A stretch of DNA of 64,000 bases from an uncultured Bacteroidales bacterium (GCA_937891975.1 CALAUA010000019.1:23485-87484), one strand, 5' to 3'; counted from the first letter of the stretch, positions 33,938 to 43,540 are shown. Translations and numbers: made by a program. Notes: generated from the letters alone by a model not told the origin.

Positions 33938-34678
33938 ATGAGTAACTTAGTTATCATTCCCACTTACAACGAAAAAGAAAACATCGAAGCCATCATCACA
34001 GCCGTGATGGAGTTGCCTATAGAGTATCATGTGTTGGTCATTGATGATGGATCACCAGACGGTACGGCAAACATTGTTAAAAACTTGATGAGCGATAAGT
34101 TCGCAGGCAAGCTGCATTTGGTTGAGCGCGCTGGTAAATTGGGATTGGGAACTGCCTATATAGCTGGTTTCAAGTGGGCAATTGAGCATCAATATGACTA
34201 TATTTTTGAGATGGATGCAGACTTCTCGCACAATCCACAAGATTTGCTCAAACTATATGATGCATGTGCTAATCAAGGTGCAGACGTAGCTATCGGCAGC
34301 CGCTATGTGAGTGGTGTGAATGTCGTAAACTGGCCTATGGGACGCGTGCTAATGTCGTATTTTGCAAGCAAGTATGTGCGTTTTGTATTAGGTATGAAAG
34401 TACATGACACTACTGCAGGATTTGTATGCTACCGTCGTGAAGTATTGGAAACTATCGAACTAGATAAGATTCGTTTCAAGGGCTATGCCTTCCAAATTGA
34501 GATGAAGTTCACGGCATATAAATGTGGTTTCAAGATTCAGGAAGTACCTATCATATTCGTTAACCGAGTGTTGGGTACAAGCAAGATGTCAGGCGGTATT
34601 TTCTCTGAAGCATTGCTGGGTGTAATCCGTTTGAAATTAAGTTCTTGGACACGCAAGTACCCAAAGAAAAATGCGTAA
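33938..34678 (+). CDS. Polyprenol monophosphomannose synthase-like GT2 glycosyltransferase
   Basis: 246 residues in one GT-A domain without membrane helices. Motifs are IPTYNEKENI, VIDDGSPDGTA, and the metal-binding EMDADFSHNP. GYAFQIEMKF and the RVLGTSKMSGGIF stretch are typical of Dpm1/Ppm1 enzymes that load mannose (or another sugar) on a polyprenyl phosphate. The product would feed GT-C transferases that work outside the inner membrane; the DUF2723 protein 2.5 kb away is such a candidate. It overlaps the M23 gene start by 8 bases. Confidence 0.88.
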   Translation: MSNLVIIPTYNEKENIEAIITAVMELPIEYHVLVIDDGSPDGTANIVKNLMSDKFAGKLHLVERAGKLGLGTAYIAGFKWAIEHQYDYIFEMDADFSHNPQDLLKLYDACANQGADVAIGSRYVSGVNVVNWPMGRVLMSYFASKYVRFVLGMKVHDTTAGFVCYRREVLETIELDKIRFKGYAFQIEMKFTAYKCGFKIQEVPIIFVNRVLGTSKMSGGIFSEALLGVIRLKLSSWTRKYPKKNA

Positions 34679-35876
34679 ACATTATCTTTTAATAATAGGT
34701 GTACTGATGACGCTCTTGGCATCATGCACCAAAAACCATAATGAGCAACAAGCCGAGGCGCCTGTTGTTCGTTATGAATGGGGCTTGCCTGTGGATTCAT
34801 TTCGCATAGACACATGCGTAGTAAAGGAGGGTGAGACCTTGGGTGGTATGCTCAATCGCCTAGGTGCTACTCGTCAACAGATTACGGGTATCACACTGAT
34901 GCCTCGTACTGAGTTTGATGTACGTACCATACGCCCTGGGAAAACGTACTATGCGCTATTTCAAACCGATACTACAGGTATAGAGCAATTGTGCTACTAC
35001 GTCTATAAGCCAAACATCCGAGAAGCTGTGGTGTTGCATTTGACAGATAGTATGCATGTAGAGCGTTTTGAGAAGCCTATCACTCATTGTCCACGTGCAG
35101 CAGAGGTAGTAATAGAGTCCAGTCTATGGAACGCAATGGTAGGCAATGACTTACCAGCTGAATTGGCTCTAGAGCTTAGTGATATATATGCATGGACGAT
35201 TGACTTCTTTGGTTTGCAGAAAGGTGATTCGATTCGCGTGTATTATGATGAGCAGTATGTGGATAGTGTGCGCATAGGTATTGGACGTATTTATGCAGCG
35301 AACTTCTATCATGCTCGCACTTGGCAAGAAGCCTTCTGGTTTGAAGATGGTAAAATTCACAACTACTTCGATGCAGAGGGCAATAGTCTGCGTAAAGCAT
35401 TCTTGAAGGCGCCACTGAACTACAAACGTATTTCTTCGAAGTTTACATATGCACGTAAGCACCCTATATATAAAGTAGTAAGACCTCACACGGGCGTTGA
35501 TTATGCAGCCCCCGCAGGCACGCCTGTTGTCAGTATCGGTGATGGCGTGGTAACTATGAAACAATACAAAGGCGGTGGCGGTCATACCGTGAAGATTCGT
35601 CATAACTCCACTTACACAACGGCTTATCTACACTTGTCGAAATATGCTAAAGGTTTGGCAGTAGGTAAACATGTTCGACAAGGTGAGGTGATAGGTTATG
35701 TAGGTAGTTCGGGAGCTAGTACAGGTCCTCACTTAGATTTTAGAGTATGGAAGAATGGCAGTCCAATTGACCCACTGAAGATGCAATCTCCTCCAGCAGA
35801 ACCTATCCCTACGCAATACAAGGATACGTTTGCTACAGTAGTAGCAGGATATAGAGAAAAATTAATAGCTCGCTGA
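34671..35876 (+). CDS. M23 family metallopeptidase, lipoprotein
   Basis: 401 residues. A lipoprotein signal ends at LLASC. A LysM/OapA-like segment (VKEGETLGGMLNRLGATRQQ) and a middle domain precede the C-terminal M23 peptidase. The zinc ligands are His273 and Asp277 in HTGVDYAAP and His354 in GPHLDF, with His321 in YLHLS as catalytic helper. All are present, so it should be an active peptidoglycan endopeptidase rather than an EnvC/NlpD-type activator. The stop codon lies in the loop of the terminator hairpin. Confidence 0.92.
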   Translation: MRKHYLLIIGVLMTLLASCTKNHNEQQAEAPVVRYEWGLPVDSFRIDTCVVKEGETLGGMLNRLGATRQQITGITLMPRTEFDVRTIRPGKTYYALFQTDTTGIEQLCYYVYKPNIREAVVLHLTDSMHVERFEKPITHCPRAAEVVIESSLWNAMVGNDLPAELALELSDIYAWTIDFFGLQKGDSIRVYYDEQYVDSVRIGIGRIYAANFYHARTWQEAFWFEDGKIHNYFDAEGNSLRKAFLKAPLNYKRISSKFTYARKHPIYKVVRPHTGVDYAAPAGTPVVSIGDGVVTMKQYKGGGGHTVKIRHNSTYTTAYLHLSKYAKGLAVGKHVRQGEVIGYVGSSGASTGPHLDFRVWKNGSPIDPLKMQSPPAEPIPTQYKDTFATVVAGYREKLIAR

Positions 35877-35895
35877 TTGGCGAGCTATTATATTT
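35864..35895 (+). terminator. Terminator overlapping the M23 stop codon
   Basis: AATAGCTCGC (35864-35873) pairs with GCGAGCTATT (35880-35889). The six-base loop contains the TGA stop (35874-35876). A T-rich tail follows. Confidence 0.8.
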
Positions 35896-35900
35896 TTCGG

Positions 35901-35949
35901 AAGTCCTGAATCAAGAATCCTGAATCAAGAATCGGGAGTCCAGAATCCA
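35901..35949. repeat. Heptamer array between convergent M23 and CobW genes
   Basis: Seven consecutive 7-base units of the gaatcaa/gaatcct/gagtcca type, the longest array of this family in the window. Confidence 0.88.
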
Positions 35950-35956
35950 ATAATTA

Positions 35957-37201
35957 TTACACAAGACATTCGTCTAAGGCTTCTTCAATCGCGTGGCGAT
36001 TAAGATGCTGCCCAATGAACACAAGTTTCTGCATGCGGTCGCCATACTGCTCATCCCAATCGCGTTGGAGCATAGGGTCACGAGCCATCATCTGCATGAG
36101 TTCTTCTTTAGGCATAGTGGCATAGAAAGTGCCCGCCTGCTTGAGGTTGAACTGCTTGCCTGCTTGCTCAAAGAGATAGCACATATCATACTCATCCTCA
36201 AAATAGCACATACCCTTGCAACGAATAATACCTTTGTCCCAATGACGCGCTACAAACTCATCAAAGCGATTGAGATCAAAGGGCCTACGTCGGTAATAGA
36301 CAAAAGTAGAAATACCATACTCATCGCCGTGGTTATGGCAATGGCAGTGTGGATCATCACACTCATGATTGTGGTCATGACAATGGCAATGCGAATCATC
36401 ACACTTATGGTGATGATGGTGCTCATGTTCATCGTGATGATGGTGCTCGTGCTCTTCTTCTACGTTGCCTTCAACGCCTTGAATCCATGCGGCAGAGGTG
36501 GCTACCTCTTCAAAATCGAAGAGTTCGGTATCCAGAATCTCACTAAAAGGCACATCGCAATAATCGCAGTCAATAATTTTGGCTTTGGGCTGAATAGCGC
36601 GCAAGATGGCACGAATATGTTCGCGTTCCTCTACACTTACCTCCGACACCTTATTTAATAATATAAGATTACAGAACTCGATTTGCTCGATAACAAGCGA
36701 CGCGAGGTTATCGTTTTCAAAGTTGGAGTCCCGATTTCCGATTCCGGACAATTGCTCCATAAACTCATCACGCAAACGGAGAGCATCCACGACAGTCACA
36801 ATAGCATCGAGCTGAGGAATAGGAGCTGTAGAAGCAGGCACCATTGACGAATATGAACATATTGTTTGAGCAATAGGTGCGGGTTCGCAGATGCCCGATG
36901 CCTCAATGACGATGTAATCGAAAGTGTTTGCTGCACAGAGATCGCGAAGTTGCTGCACAAGATCCATCTTGAGTGAACAACAGATACAGCCGTTTTGCAA
37001 AGCAACTAGATTGTCGTCTTGTTGCGCCACTACTCCACCCTTCTGTATGAGTTCCGCATCGATATTAACTTCGCCAATATCATTGACAATCACAGCAAAT
37101 CGTATCCCCTTCCTATTGGAGAGGATACGATTGAGAAGTGTAGTTTTGCCACTACCGAGATAGCCCGTAAGCAGCAAGACTGGAATATTATCTACTTGCA
37201 T
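35957..37201 (-). CDS. CobW/COG0523 family GTP-dependent metallochaperone
   Basis: 414 residues. G1 P-loop GYLGSGKTT at 13-21. The invariant metal site CxCC is Cys72, Cys74 and Cys75 in NGCICCSLK. ESGICEP-like EASGICEPAPI follows, then a CobW C-terminal domain (FVYYRRRPFDLNRFDEF). Between the domains is a long His/Cys/Asp-rich segment with HxHxHxH and CHCH clusters, fit to hold zinc or a similar metal. Members deliver zinc or cobalt to target enzymes. No zur box or target gene is visible nearby. Residues 152-158 (GNRDSNF region) are encoded by a gaatcgg-family heptamer array. It overlaps the DUF2723 gene by 14 bases. Confidence 0.9.
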   Translation of the reverse strand: MQVDNIPVLLLTGYLGSGKTTLLNRILSNRKGIRFAVIVNDIGEVNIDAELIQKGGVVAQQDDNLVALQNGCICCSLKMDLVQQLRDLCAANTFDYIVIEASGICEPAPIAQTICSYSSMVPASTAPIPQLDAIVTVVDALRLRDEFMEQLSGIGNRDSNFENDNLASLVIEQIEFCNLILLNKVSEVSVEEREHIRAILRAIQPKAKIIDCDYCDVPFSEILDTELFDFEEVATSAAWIQGVEGNVEEEHEHHHHDEHEHHHHHKCDDSHCHCHDHNHECDDPHCHCHNHGDEYGISTFVYYRRRPFDLNRFDEFVARHWDKGIIRCKGMCYFEDEYDMCYLFEQAGKQFNLKQAGTFYATMPKEELMQMMARDPMLQRDWDEQYGDRMQKLVFIGQHLNRHAIEEALDECLV

Positions 37202-40200
37202 ATGTTCGATATAAATCGTAATACTTGTTAAACAATTCTTTCTGCTCGTAGCGCTCCATATTTTGCAATACGAAACCTAGGATTGCAGAATGATGTCCAA
37301 GAGTTGATTGTACTGACTTACGGATTTCAGGCTTCAACGATGCACCCCAAACCATATATTCAACAGCATTATCTGCCACTTCAGTCATAATGGCATTGGC
37401 TTTGTCCATTTCACCTAACGAATAATAGATTGCAGCCATGGAAGCAGAAGTGTAGTCATATGGGATATTATACCCTGGCAACATCTCCTCTGCGAAATCT
37501 AAGACTTCGAGGCACTTATCATGTTTTCCCTCATAATAGAGTGCTTCTGCCAATTGGCAGAACATCATACGATGGGTACGACACATACGCATGGTATTCT
37601 CGTCAATATAGATACCCGGTATATTCATATTACCATATTTGAACTTATGCAACATATTGTCGTACATCACTTCGGTATTCACTCGCGGACGTCCATCCTT
37701 GCTACGTTCTGGGGTAATACGATATGCCAATCCAGTGAGTTCGAGATACGGATTAAGCCCAAGATGATAGTCATCACCTATGGTAACAGCGAAGTACATT
37801 GGTCGTTGCCATTCGTTGGTAGAAAGCATCTCCATCACCATCATCTCCGAACGCGTGAAACGACGCGCTTTCTTGAACATAATATATTGACTATCAGGAG
37901 AAAGCACATAAAGTTGGTCACTTGGGAGATATCCTTCACCATCGCGTTTGGTGCGAGGGTCATCCGAACGCAGGAACTGGAATGCTTTGCTGACTTCGAG
38001 TGGTGCATTGAGGCGATTCTCTACCCAAACCACCTCGTTTTTACCTGGCATAAAGTCTTTGTACTCCCACGAAATTGGCAATGCAGGTGAATTGTAATAT
38101 GGACGCTTCATTTGGCTAATATACCAATCAGTTTGCAGGTAAGAGAGGTTGCAAGCACGTACATCGTTGCGCTCTTCCTCAACCTCAATATTATACCAAA
38201 GAGGGAAAGTATCATTGTCTCCATTACAGAAGATGATCGCTTCTTTATCACAGGATTTCAAGTAGTTAGCACCGAAGTCACGCGCTGCATAGCGATTAGA
38301 TCGATCGTGGTCATCCCAGTTTTGTGAAGCCATTTGCGCAGGTACTAACATGGTTACAAGTACGGCAGCCGCAGCCACGGCAGTACGTGCCTTCTCGTTT
38401 TTCACTACACGATTGAGTATATCAATGAGCGCCATGACACCTATGCCAATCCAAATACAGAACGCATAGAACGAGCCCGCATATGCGTAGTCGCGCTCGC
38501 GTGGTTGATAAGGTGTCTGGTTGAGGTACACTACGATGGCTAAACCTGTAAGGAAGAACAACAAGAAGACAATTGCGAACGAACGGAATCCTTCTTTGTT
38601 CTTACCTTCGTTCTGACGTTTGCTCAATTGCCAGAATAAGCCAATTAGACCGAGGATGAGTGGGAGGAAATAATATACGTTATGTCCCTTATTCTCACGG
38701 AGTTCGGTTGGGAGTGTAGATTGGTCACCATACAACGCGTTATCAATGAATGGAATACCCGATATCCATTGTCCTTTGGTGATATCTCCATAAGATTGAA
38801 GATCGTTTTGACGCCCCGCAAAGTTCCACATAAAGTAGCGCCAATACATAAAGTTGACTTGGTAGCGGAAGAAGAAACGAAGGTTCTCTCCGAAGGTTGG
38901 ACAATATTCCGTTTTCTTCTGTCCACAATAATCGTAACGCACGCGTTTTCCTTTAACATCAGCCCAATCTTTATATGCCTGAATATGAGACTGTTGTCCA
39001 GAGTGCATACGAGGGAAGAGCATTTTGAACTCGTCCATATACTCGTAGCTAGTCTTATAGCCTGTTACGACATATCGGTCTTTCTCACCTTCTACCTTGG
39101 GTGCAGGTGCATATTGCGCGTGTCCTTTCTTTTCTACAGGTACACACATATTGCCCTTAACGTCTAGTTTGACAGGGGCATTGTAGGTTTGACCATAAAA
39201 GAGTGGTGTGTCACCATATTGCTCACGGTTGAGGTAGTATTTGAGCGAGAAAACGTTGTCTGGTGAGTTTTGATCCATTGGGGTATCCGCAGAAGAACGA
39301 ATAACAATAGCCGCATAGCTGGCGTAGCCAATCACTACGACCGTCACCATCATAGAGATGGTATTGAGCCAACGTGCAGGGATAACTTCTTTCTTCAGGA
39401 AAAGAGCCACCAACATGCTGATAATCAAAACCAAGCCAATCAAAGCACTCTCTCTAATAAATGGCACGCCTGCGAGCGCCATCGCCAATACGAAAGAGAT
39501 AATGGTGCGAGTATTGATGGTTGTTTCCTTCTCTATCACAGTATAACTTTCCCATATTGCCCAAGCAAGCGCCGCAGCCATAAGCACAAGATAGATTGCC
39601 AATCCTGTATTGAACGGACATCCTAACGTATTGGTAAACAGCAATTCAAACCAACCTGCAATAGTTGGAACACCTGGGATAATGCCATAGAGAATAACTG
39701 CAAGGATTGCTACCGATATACCAAATGCGCCACATACGCCTTTCCATGAGAATTGGTGGCGACGGAAGTAGTATACGAGTACGATAGCAGGGATAGTCAA
39801 GAGGTTCAAGAGGTGGACACCTATACTCAATCCCATAAGATAAGCGATGAGAATCAGCCACTTATCAGAGCCTTCTTCATCTGCATGTTCGTCCCATTTG
39901 AGGATAAGCCAAAAGACTACTGCCGTAAAAAGGGAAGATAGTGCATAGACCTCACCTTCAACCGCCGAGAACCAGAACGTGTCGGAGAATGTGTATGCCA
40001 ACGCACCTACGGCACCTGCTCCGAGAAGGGCGATGCCCTGTGGCATTGTGTAGGATGGTGTAGCGTTGTGTAGCGGTTGGATGAGTTTGCGCCCGAGGGC
40101 GGTGATGGTCCAGAAGAGGAACAAGATAGTGAACGCCGAAGCCAATGCCGAAAGGGCATTCACGCACATTGCCACGTGCGCTGTATCACTAGCAAAGAGT

Positions 40201-40394
40201 GAGAAGAAATGCCCTAAAAGCATGAAGAAAGGTGCCCCAGGTGGGTGACCTACGTCTAACTTATGTGCACTTACAATAAACTCGCCACAGTCCCAGAAAG
40301 AGGCCGTTGGCTCCATCGTCAAAAGATAGGTTGCGGCAGCGATAGCAAAGACTAGCCATCCACAAATCCTATTCCACAGTTTGAAATTTTTCAT
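37188..40394 (-). CDS. DUF2723 (TMEM260-like) GT-C membrane glycosyltransferase candidate
   Basis: 1068 residues. The first 300 or so residues hold many helices with the conserved acidic motif FWDCGEFI (Asp35, Glu38) in the first periplasmic loop and the HPPGAPFF stretch, the signature of DUF2723. A second helix group spans about 560-690. A large soluble part follows, ending in TPR-like helices (AEALYYEGKHDKCLEVLDFA). The eukaryotic relative TMEM260 is a protein O-mannosyltransferase, so a lipid-linked sugar donor and a protein acceptor are plausible but unproven here. It is probably co-transcribed with the downstream CobW gene. Confidence 0.85.
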   Translation of the reverse strand: MKNFKLWNRICGWLVFAIAAATYLLTMEPTASFWDCGEFIVSAHKLDVGHPPGAPFFMLLGHFFSLFASDTAHVAMCVNALSALASAFTILFLFWTITALGRKLIQPLHNATPSYTMPQGIALLGAGAVGALAYTFSDTFWFSAVEGEVYALSSLFTAVVFWLILKWDEHADEEGSDKWLILIAYLMGLSIGVHLLNLLTIPAIVLVYYFRRHQFSWKGVCGAFGISVAILAVILYGIIPGVPTIAGWFELLFTNTLGCPFNTGLAIYLVLMAAALAWAIWESYTVIEKETTINTRTIISFVLAMALAGVPFIRESALIGLVLIISMLVALFLKKEVIPARWLNTISMMVTVVVIGYASYAAIVIRSSADTPMDQNSPDNVFSLKYYLNREQYGDTPLFYGQTYNAPVKLDVKGNMCVPVEKKGHAQYAPAPKVEGEKDRYVVTGYKTSYEYMDEFKMLFPRMHSGQQSHIQAYKDWADVKGKRVRYDYCGQKKTEYCPTFGENLRFFFRYQVNFMYWRYFMWNFAGRQNDLQSYGDITKGQWISGIPFIDNALYGDQSTLPTELRENKGHNVYYFLPLILGLIGLFWQLSKRQNEGKNKEGFRSFAIVFLLFFLTGLAIVVYLNQTPYQPRERDYAYAGSFYAFCIWIGIGVMALIDILNRVVKNEKARTAVAAAAVLVTMLVPAQMASQNWDDHDRSNRYAARDFGANYLKSCDKEAIIFCNGDNDTFPLWYNIEVEEERNDVRACNLSYLQTDWYISQMKRPYYNSPALPISWEYKDFMPGKNEVVWVENRLNAPLEVSKAFQFLRSDDPRTKRDGEGYLPSDQLYVLSPDSQYIMFKKARRFTRSEMMVMEMLSTNEWQRPMYFAVTIGDDYHLGLNPYLELTGLAYRITPERSKDGRPRVNTEVMYDNMLHKFKYGNMNIPGIYIDENTMRMCRTHRMMFCQLAEALYYEGKHDKCLEVLDFAEEMLPGYNIPYDYTSASMAAIYYSLGEMDKANAIMTEVADNAVEYMVWGASLKPEIRKSVQSTLGHHSAILGFVLQNMERYEQKELFNKYYDLYRTYASR

Positions 40395-40477
40395 AAAAAA
40401 GTATTGTTCAATGCGCCCACGGCGCGTTCAAAATTGTTCAATATAGTCCAATTTTGCCATTTTGGGGCAATTTGGGT

Positions 40478-40510
40478 ACAAAGGTAGGAAATTTTTACGA
40501 AATATGCAAA
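40478..40510 (-). promoter_or_regulatory. Promoter of DUF2723-cobW
   Basis: Minus strand: TTTG (40507-40510), 20 bases, TACCTTTGT (40478-40486). Confidence 0.8.
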
Positions 40511-40529
40511 TATAAGATTCAATAATCCT

Positions 40530-40672
40530 GTGATGAAGTATCGGTGAAGGTAGCTGAATATTACGTTTATCCTACGTATATGTTACGTATATCCTACGTA
40601 TATCCTACGTAAATGGTACGTAATTGGTAAGAGATTGGAAAGTAAAGAATAAGGAGTATATGAAGGAGAAAT
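40530..40672. repeat. 11-base period array VI between two divergent promoters
   Basis: Thirteen consecutive 11-base units. The central ones are acgtatatcct and close variants (acgtaaatggt, acgtaattggt), decaying to aag-starting units at both ends. It fills most of the space between the DUF2723 promoter and the capsule promoter. Confidence 0.88.
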
Positions 40673-40713
40673 ATCTAAAAAAAAATGCACTTTATATAAT
40701 TTTCATGATTTTA

Positions 40714-40746
40714 TTTGTACAAATAAAAAAAAAGTTGTACCTTTGT
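40714..40746 (+). promoter_or_regulatory. Promoter of the polysaccharide operon
   Basis: TTTG (40714-40717), 20 bases, TACCTTTGT (40738-40746), about 80 bases before the first gene. No other promoter of this type was found before 58106, so it could drive some 17 kb. Confidence 0.85.
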
Positions 40747-40757
40747 AGGCTTAATAT

Positions 40758-40792
40758 AATTAAGAATTTTGAATTAGGAATTAAGAATTGAA
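40758..40792. repeat. Heptamer array in the capsule operon leader
   Basis: Five 7-base units (aattaag, aattttg, aattagg type) between promoter and first gene. Confidence 0.75.
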
Positions 40793-40828
40793 GATTTTAT
40801 AATAAGAAACACAAAAAGACCATACATC

Positions 40829-42124
40829 ATGAATTTGAGCAACAGAGTAATTGCAGTTATTGGATTAGGGTACGTGGGATTGCCCTTGGCAATTGAGTAC
40901 GGAAAAAAGTACCGCGTAATTGGTTTTGATATCTATCAAGCTCGTGTGGATGAATTGAATCGTGGCGAAGACCATACATTGGAAGCAGACTTGGTGGGTA
41001 TGAAGCAAGCTCGTGATGCGTATGAGAGTACGAAGAAGATTGGTTTGACTTTTACCAGCCATATAGAGGACTTGAAGCAAGTGAACACTTACATTGTAAC
41101 CGTGCCTACACCAATTGACCGCTTTAATAATCCCGATCTCACTCCACTCTTGAAGGCAAGCGAGACAATTGGCAAGACATTGAACAAAGGTGACTTGGTG
41201 ATTTATGAATCAACCGTTTACCCAGGTTGTACGGAAGAAGATTGCGTGCCTGTCTTGGAGAAGTTTAGTGGGTTGAAGTTCAATGAGGACTTCTACTGCG
41301 GTTACTCGCCAGAGCGTATTAACCCTGGAGATAAGGTAAATACTTTGACTAAGATTAAGAAGATCACTTCGGGTTCAACTCCTGAGATTGCGGACTTGGT
41401 GGATGCGTTGTATAACTCTATTTTGGAGAACGGCACACATAAGGCACCTAACATGAAGGTAGCTGAAGCTGCAAAAGCAGTAGAGAACAGCCAACGAGAT
41501 GTGAATATCTCGTTTATGAACGAGTTGGCGTTGATTTGCGACCGTGTGGGCATTGATACAAACGATGTGATTGAAGCAGCAGGAAGCAAATGGAACTTCT
41601 TGAAGTACCGTCCAGGTTTGGTAGGTGGTCACTGTATCTCGGTGGATCCATATTACTTGGCGCACAAGGCGAAGTCATTGGGTTATGACCCACAAGTGAT
41701 TTTGTCGGGTCGTGCAGTAAACAACTCGATTGCGAAGTTTATTGCAGATAAGGTGCTGAAGTTGATGATTCAAAAGGATCACAAGATTAATAATTCGAAT
41801 GTATTGGTACTGGGTGTGACCTTCAAAGAGAACTGCCCCGATTGCCGTAATACAAAGGTGATTGGCATCGTGGAAGAATTGGAAGAATTTGGCTGCAAAG
41901 TGGATATTTATGACCCATGGGCAAGTGCAGCGGTTGTGAAACATGAATATGGCAAAGAGTTGATTGCAGCGATAGATCCCGATAAAGAGTATCAAGCAGT
42001 GATCGCTTGTGTAAGCCATAATCAGTTTAAGACATTTGATTTCAAGAAATACAAAGAGCAAGGCGCTGTCATCTTTGATGTTAAAGATTTTGTGGATCGC
42101 GCATTGGTAGATGGACGATTGTAA
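40829..42124 (+). CDS. tviB: UDP-N-acetylhexosamine 6-dehydrogenase (TviB/WbpO-like)
   Basis: NAD+-dependent double oxidation of UDP-GlcNAc or UDP-GalNAc to the uronic acid. 431 residues. N-terminal Rossmann motif VIGLGYVGLPLAIEYG, central ESTVYPGCTEEDCVPVLE and catalytic Cys269 in GGHCISVDPYYL. This last motif and the sequence around PGLVGGHC place it with the TviB/WbpO group rather than UDP-glucose dehydrogenases. First gene of the polysaccharide operon. The next gene is a second, different dehydrogenase. Which hexosamine epimer is used cannot be told from the sequence. Confidence 0.9.
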   Translation: MNLSNRVIAVIGLGYVGLPLAIEYGKKYRVIGFDIYQARVDELNRGEDHTLEADLVGMKQARDAYESTKKIGLTFTSHIEDLKQVNTYIVTVPTPIDRFNNPDLTPLLKASETIGKTLNKGDLVIYESTVYPGCTEEDCVPVLEKFSGLKFNEDFYCGYSPERINPGDKVNTLTKIKKITSGSTPEIADLVDALYNSILENGTHKAPNMKVAEAAKAVENSQRDVNISFMNELALICDRVGIDTNDVIEAAGSKWNFLKYRPGLVGGHCISVDPYYLAHKAKSLGYDPQVILSGRAVNNSIAKFIADKVLKLMIQKDHKINNSNVLVLGVTFKENCPDCRNTKVIGIVEELEEFGCKVDIYDPWASAAVVKHEYGKELIAAIDPDKEYQAVIACVSHNQFKTFDFKKYKEQGAVIFDVKDFVDRALVDGRL

Positions 42125-42279
42125 GCAGCAGAGCTGCGAAAGTGGCAAACGGTAGTTTGCGTAAATGGCAACAAACTGCGAAAATGGCTGAAGCGAAAAT
42201 GGCTCGCCTACGGCTCACATAAAGCGTAGCAAAACCACTTTCGTGAGTGAAACGAACAATAAACATAAACAACGTAAAT
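42125..42279 (+). other. Spacer with hairpin and gcgaaaatggc repeats
   Basis: The spacer is longer than others in the operon. It has a perfect hairpin GCAAAC-GGTA-GTTTGC and four related copies of gcgaaaatggc (the last two 15 bases apart). No gene or promoter was recognised. It may be a remnant of a small repeat element. Confidence 0.5.
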
Positions 42280-43518
42280 ATGATAATTGCAGTAGCGGGA
42301 ACAGGATATGTAGGATTGTCGATTGCGACATTGCTAGCACAACATCACAAAGTGCTGGCCGTGGACATCGTACCCGAGAAAGTAGAGATGATTAATCGTC
42401 GTCAATCGCCTATCCAAGATGAGTATATTGAGAAGTATTTTGCTGAAAAAGAATTGGATTTGACGGCTACTTTAGATGCAGAATCGGCATACAAAGAGGC
42501 AGATTTTGTGGTTATCGCTGCGCCAACAAACTATGATAGTCAGAAGAATTATTTTGACACCTCGGCAGTGGAGTCGGTGATTGGATTGGTGCACAAGGTT
42601 AATCCTAATGCGATTATGGTAATCAAGTCCACTATTCCTGTAGGTTATACAGAATCAGTACGCAAGAAGTATGGCACGGAGAATATCTTGTTCTCTCCTG
42701 AGTTCTTGCGTGAAAGCAAGGCATTGTACGATAACTTGTACCCATCACGCATTATTGTAGGCACAGACTTAAATAATGAGCGATTAGTGGAGGCTGCCAA
42801 GCAGTTTGCAGCGTTGTTACAAGAGGGTGCAATCAAGGAGGATGTAGATACCTTGTTCATGGGCTTTACAGAAGCAGAGGCAGTGAAACTGTTTGCTAAT
42901 ACATACTTGGCGTTGCGCGTGAGTTACTTCAATGAGTTGGATACATACGCTGAGATGAAGGGATTGGATACACAGTCGATTATAGAGGGCGTTTGTCTGG
43001 ATCCACGCATTGGCACACACTACAACAACCCATCGTTTGGTTATGGCGGATATTGTTTGCCTAAAGACACCAAACAGTTGTTGGCTAATTATCAGGATGT
43101 GCCCGAGAACTTGATTGAGGCGATTGTGGAGAGCAACCGCACAAGAAAAGATTTCATTGCCGATCGTGTATTGGCGAAAGCGGGATATTACGACTACTAC
43201 AACAATGGTCAGTATAGTGCACAAGAGGAACATACGTGTGTAATAGGAGTGTATCGCTTGACGATGAAATCGAATTCGGATAACTTTAGGCAATCAAGTA
43301 TTCAGGGCATCATGAAACGTGTGAAAGCGAAAGGTGCACAAGTAATTATTTACGAGCCCACCCTACAAGATGGTTCAACGTTTTTTGGTTCGTTGGTGGT
43401 GAATGACTTAGAGAAATTCAAGCAACAGTCGCAGGCAATTATTGCCAACCGCTATGATGTCTGTCTGGAGGATGTAAAAGAAAAAGTATATACAAGGGAT
43501 ATTTTCCGCAGAGACTAA
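42280..43518 (+). CDS. ugd: UDP-glucose 6-dehydrogenase
   Basis: Oxidises UDP-glucose to UDP-glucuronate with NAD+. 412 residues, starting MIIAVAGTGYVGLSIATLL, so the dinucleotide motif begins directly at the N-terminus. The catalytic site is Cys259 in GYGGYCLPKDTKQL, and EFLRESKALYDNLYPSRI is typical of the short Ugd subgroup. An in-frame GTG at 42247 exists, but the ATG at 42280 gives the standard start. It supplies a uronic acid to the polysaccharide, besides the hexosaminuronic acid from the gene before it. Confidence 0.93.
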   Translation: MIIAVAGTGYVGLSIATLLAQHHKVLAVDIVPEKVEMINRRQSPIQDEYIEKYFAEKELDLTATLDAESAYKEADFVVIAAPTNYDSQKNYFDTSAVESVIGLVHKVNPNAIMVIKSTIPVGYTESVRKKYGTENILFSPEFLRESKALYDNLYPSRIIVGTDLNNERLVEAAKQFAALLQEGAIKEDVDTLFMGFTEAEAVKLFANTYLALRVSYFNELDTYAEMKGLDTQSIIEGVCLDPRIGTHYNNPSFGYGGYCLPKDTKQLLANYQDVPENLIEAIVESNRTRKDFIADRVLAKAGYYDYYNNGQYSAQEEHTCVIGVYRLTMKSNSDNFRQSSIQGIMKRVKAKGAQVIIYEPTLQDGSTFFGSLVVNDLEKFKQQSQAIIANRYDVCLEDVKEKVYTRDIFRRD

Positions 43519-43540
43519 TTTTGAAGTAAGATATAATGCT

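Noticed and set aside
35993..36658. A 221-codon plus-strand frame opposite the CobW gene
   Set aside because: It is the antisense of the His-rich coding region, which makes long open frames by composition. The minus-strand gene has full motifs.
37521..39167. Several plus-strand frames of 160-190 codons opposite DUF2723
   Set aside because: They are antisense shadows of a conserved 1068-codon gene, without starts or motifs.
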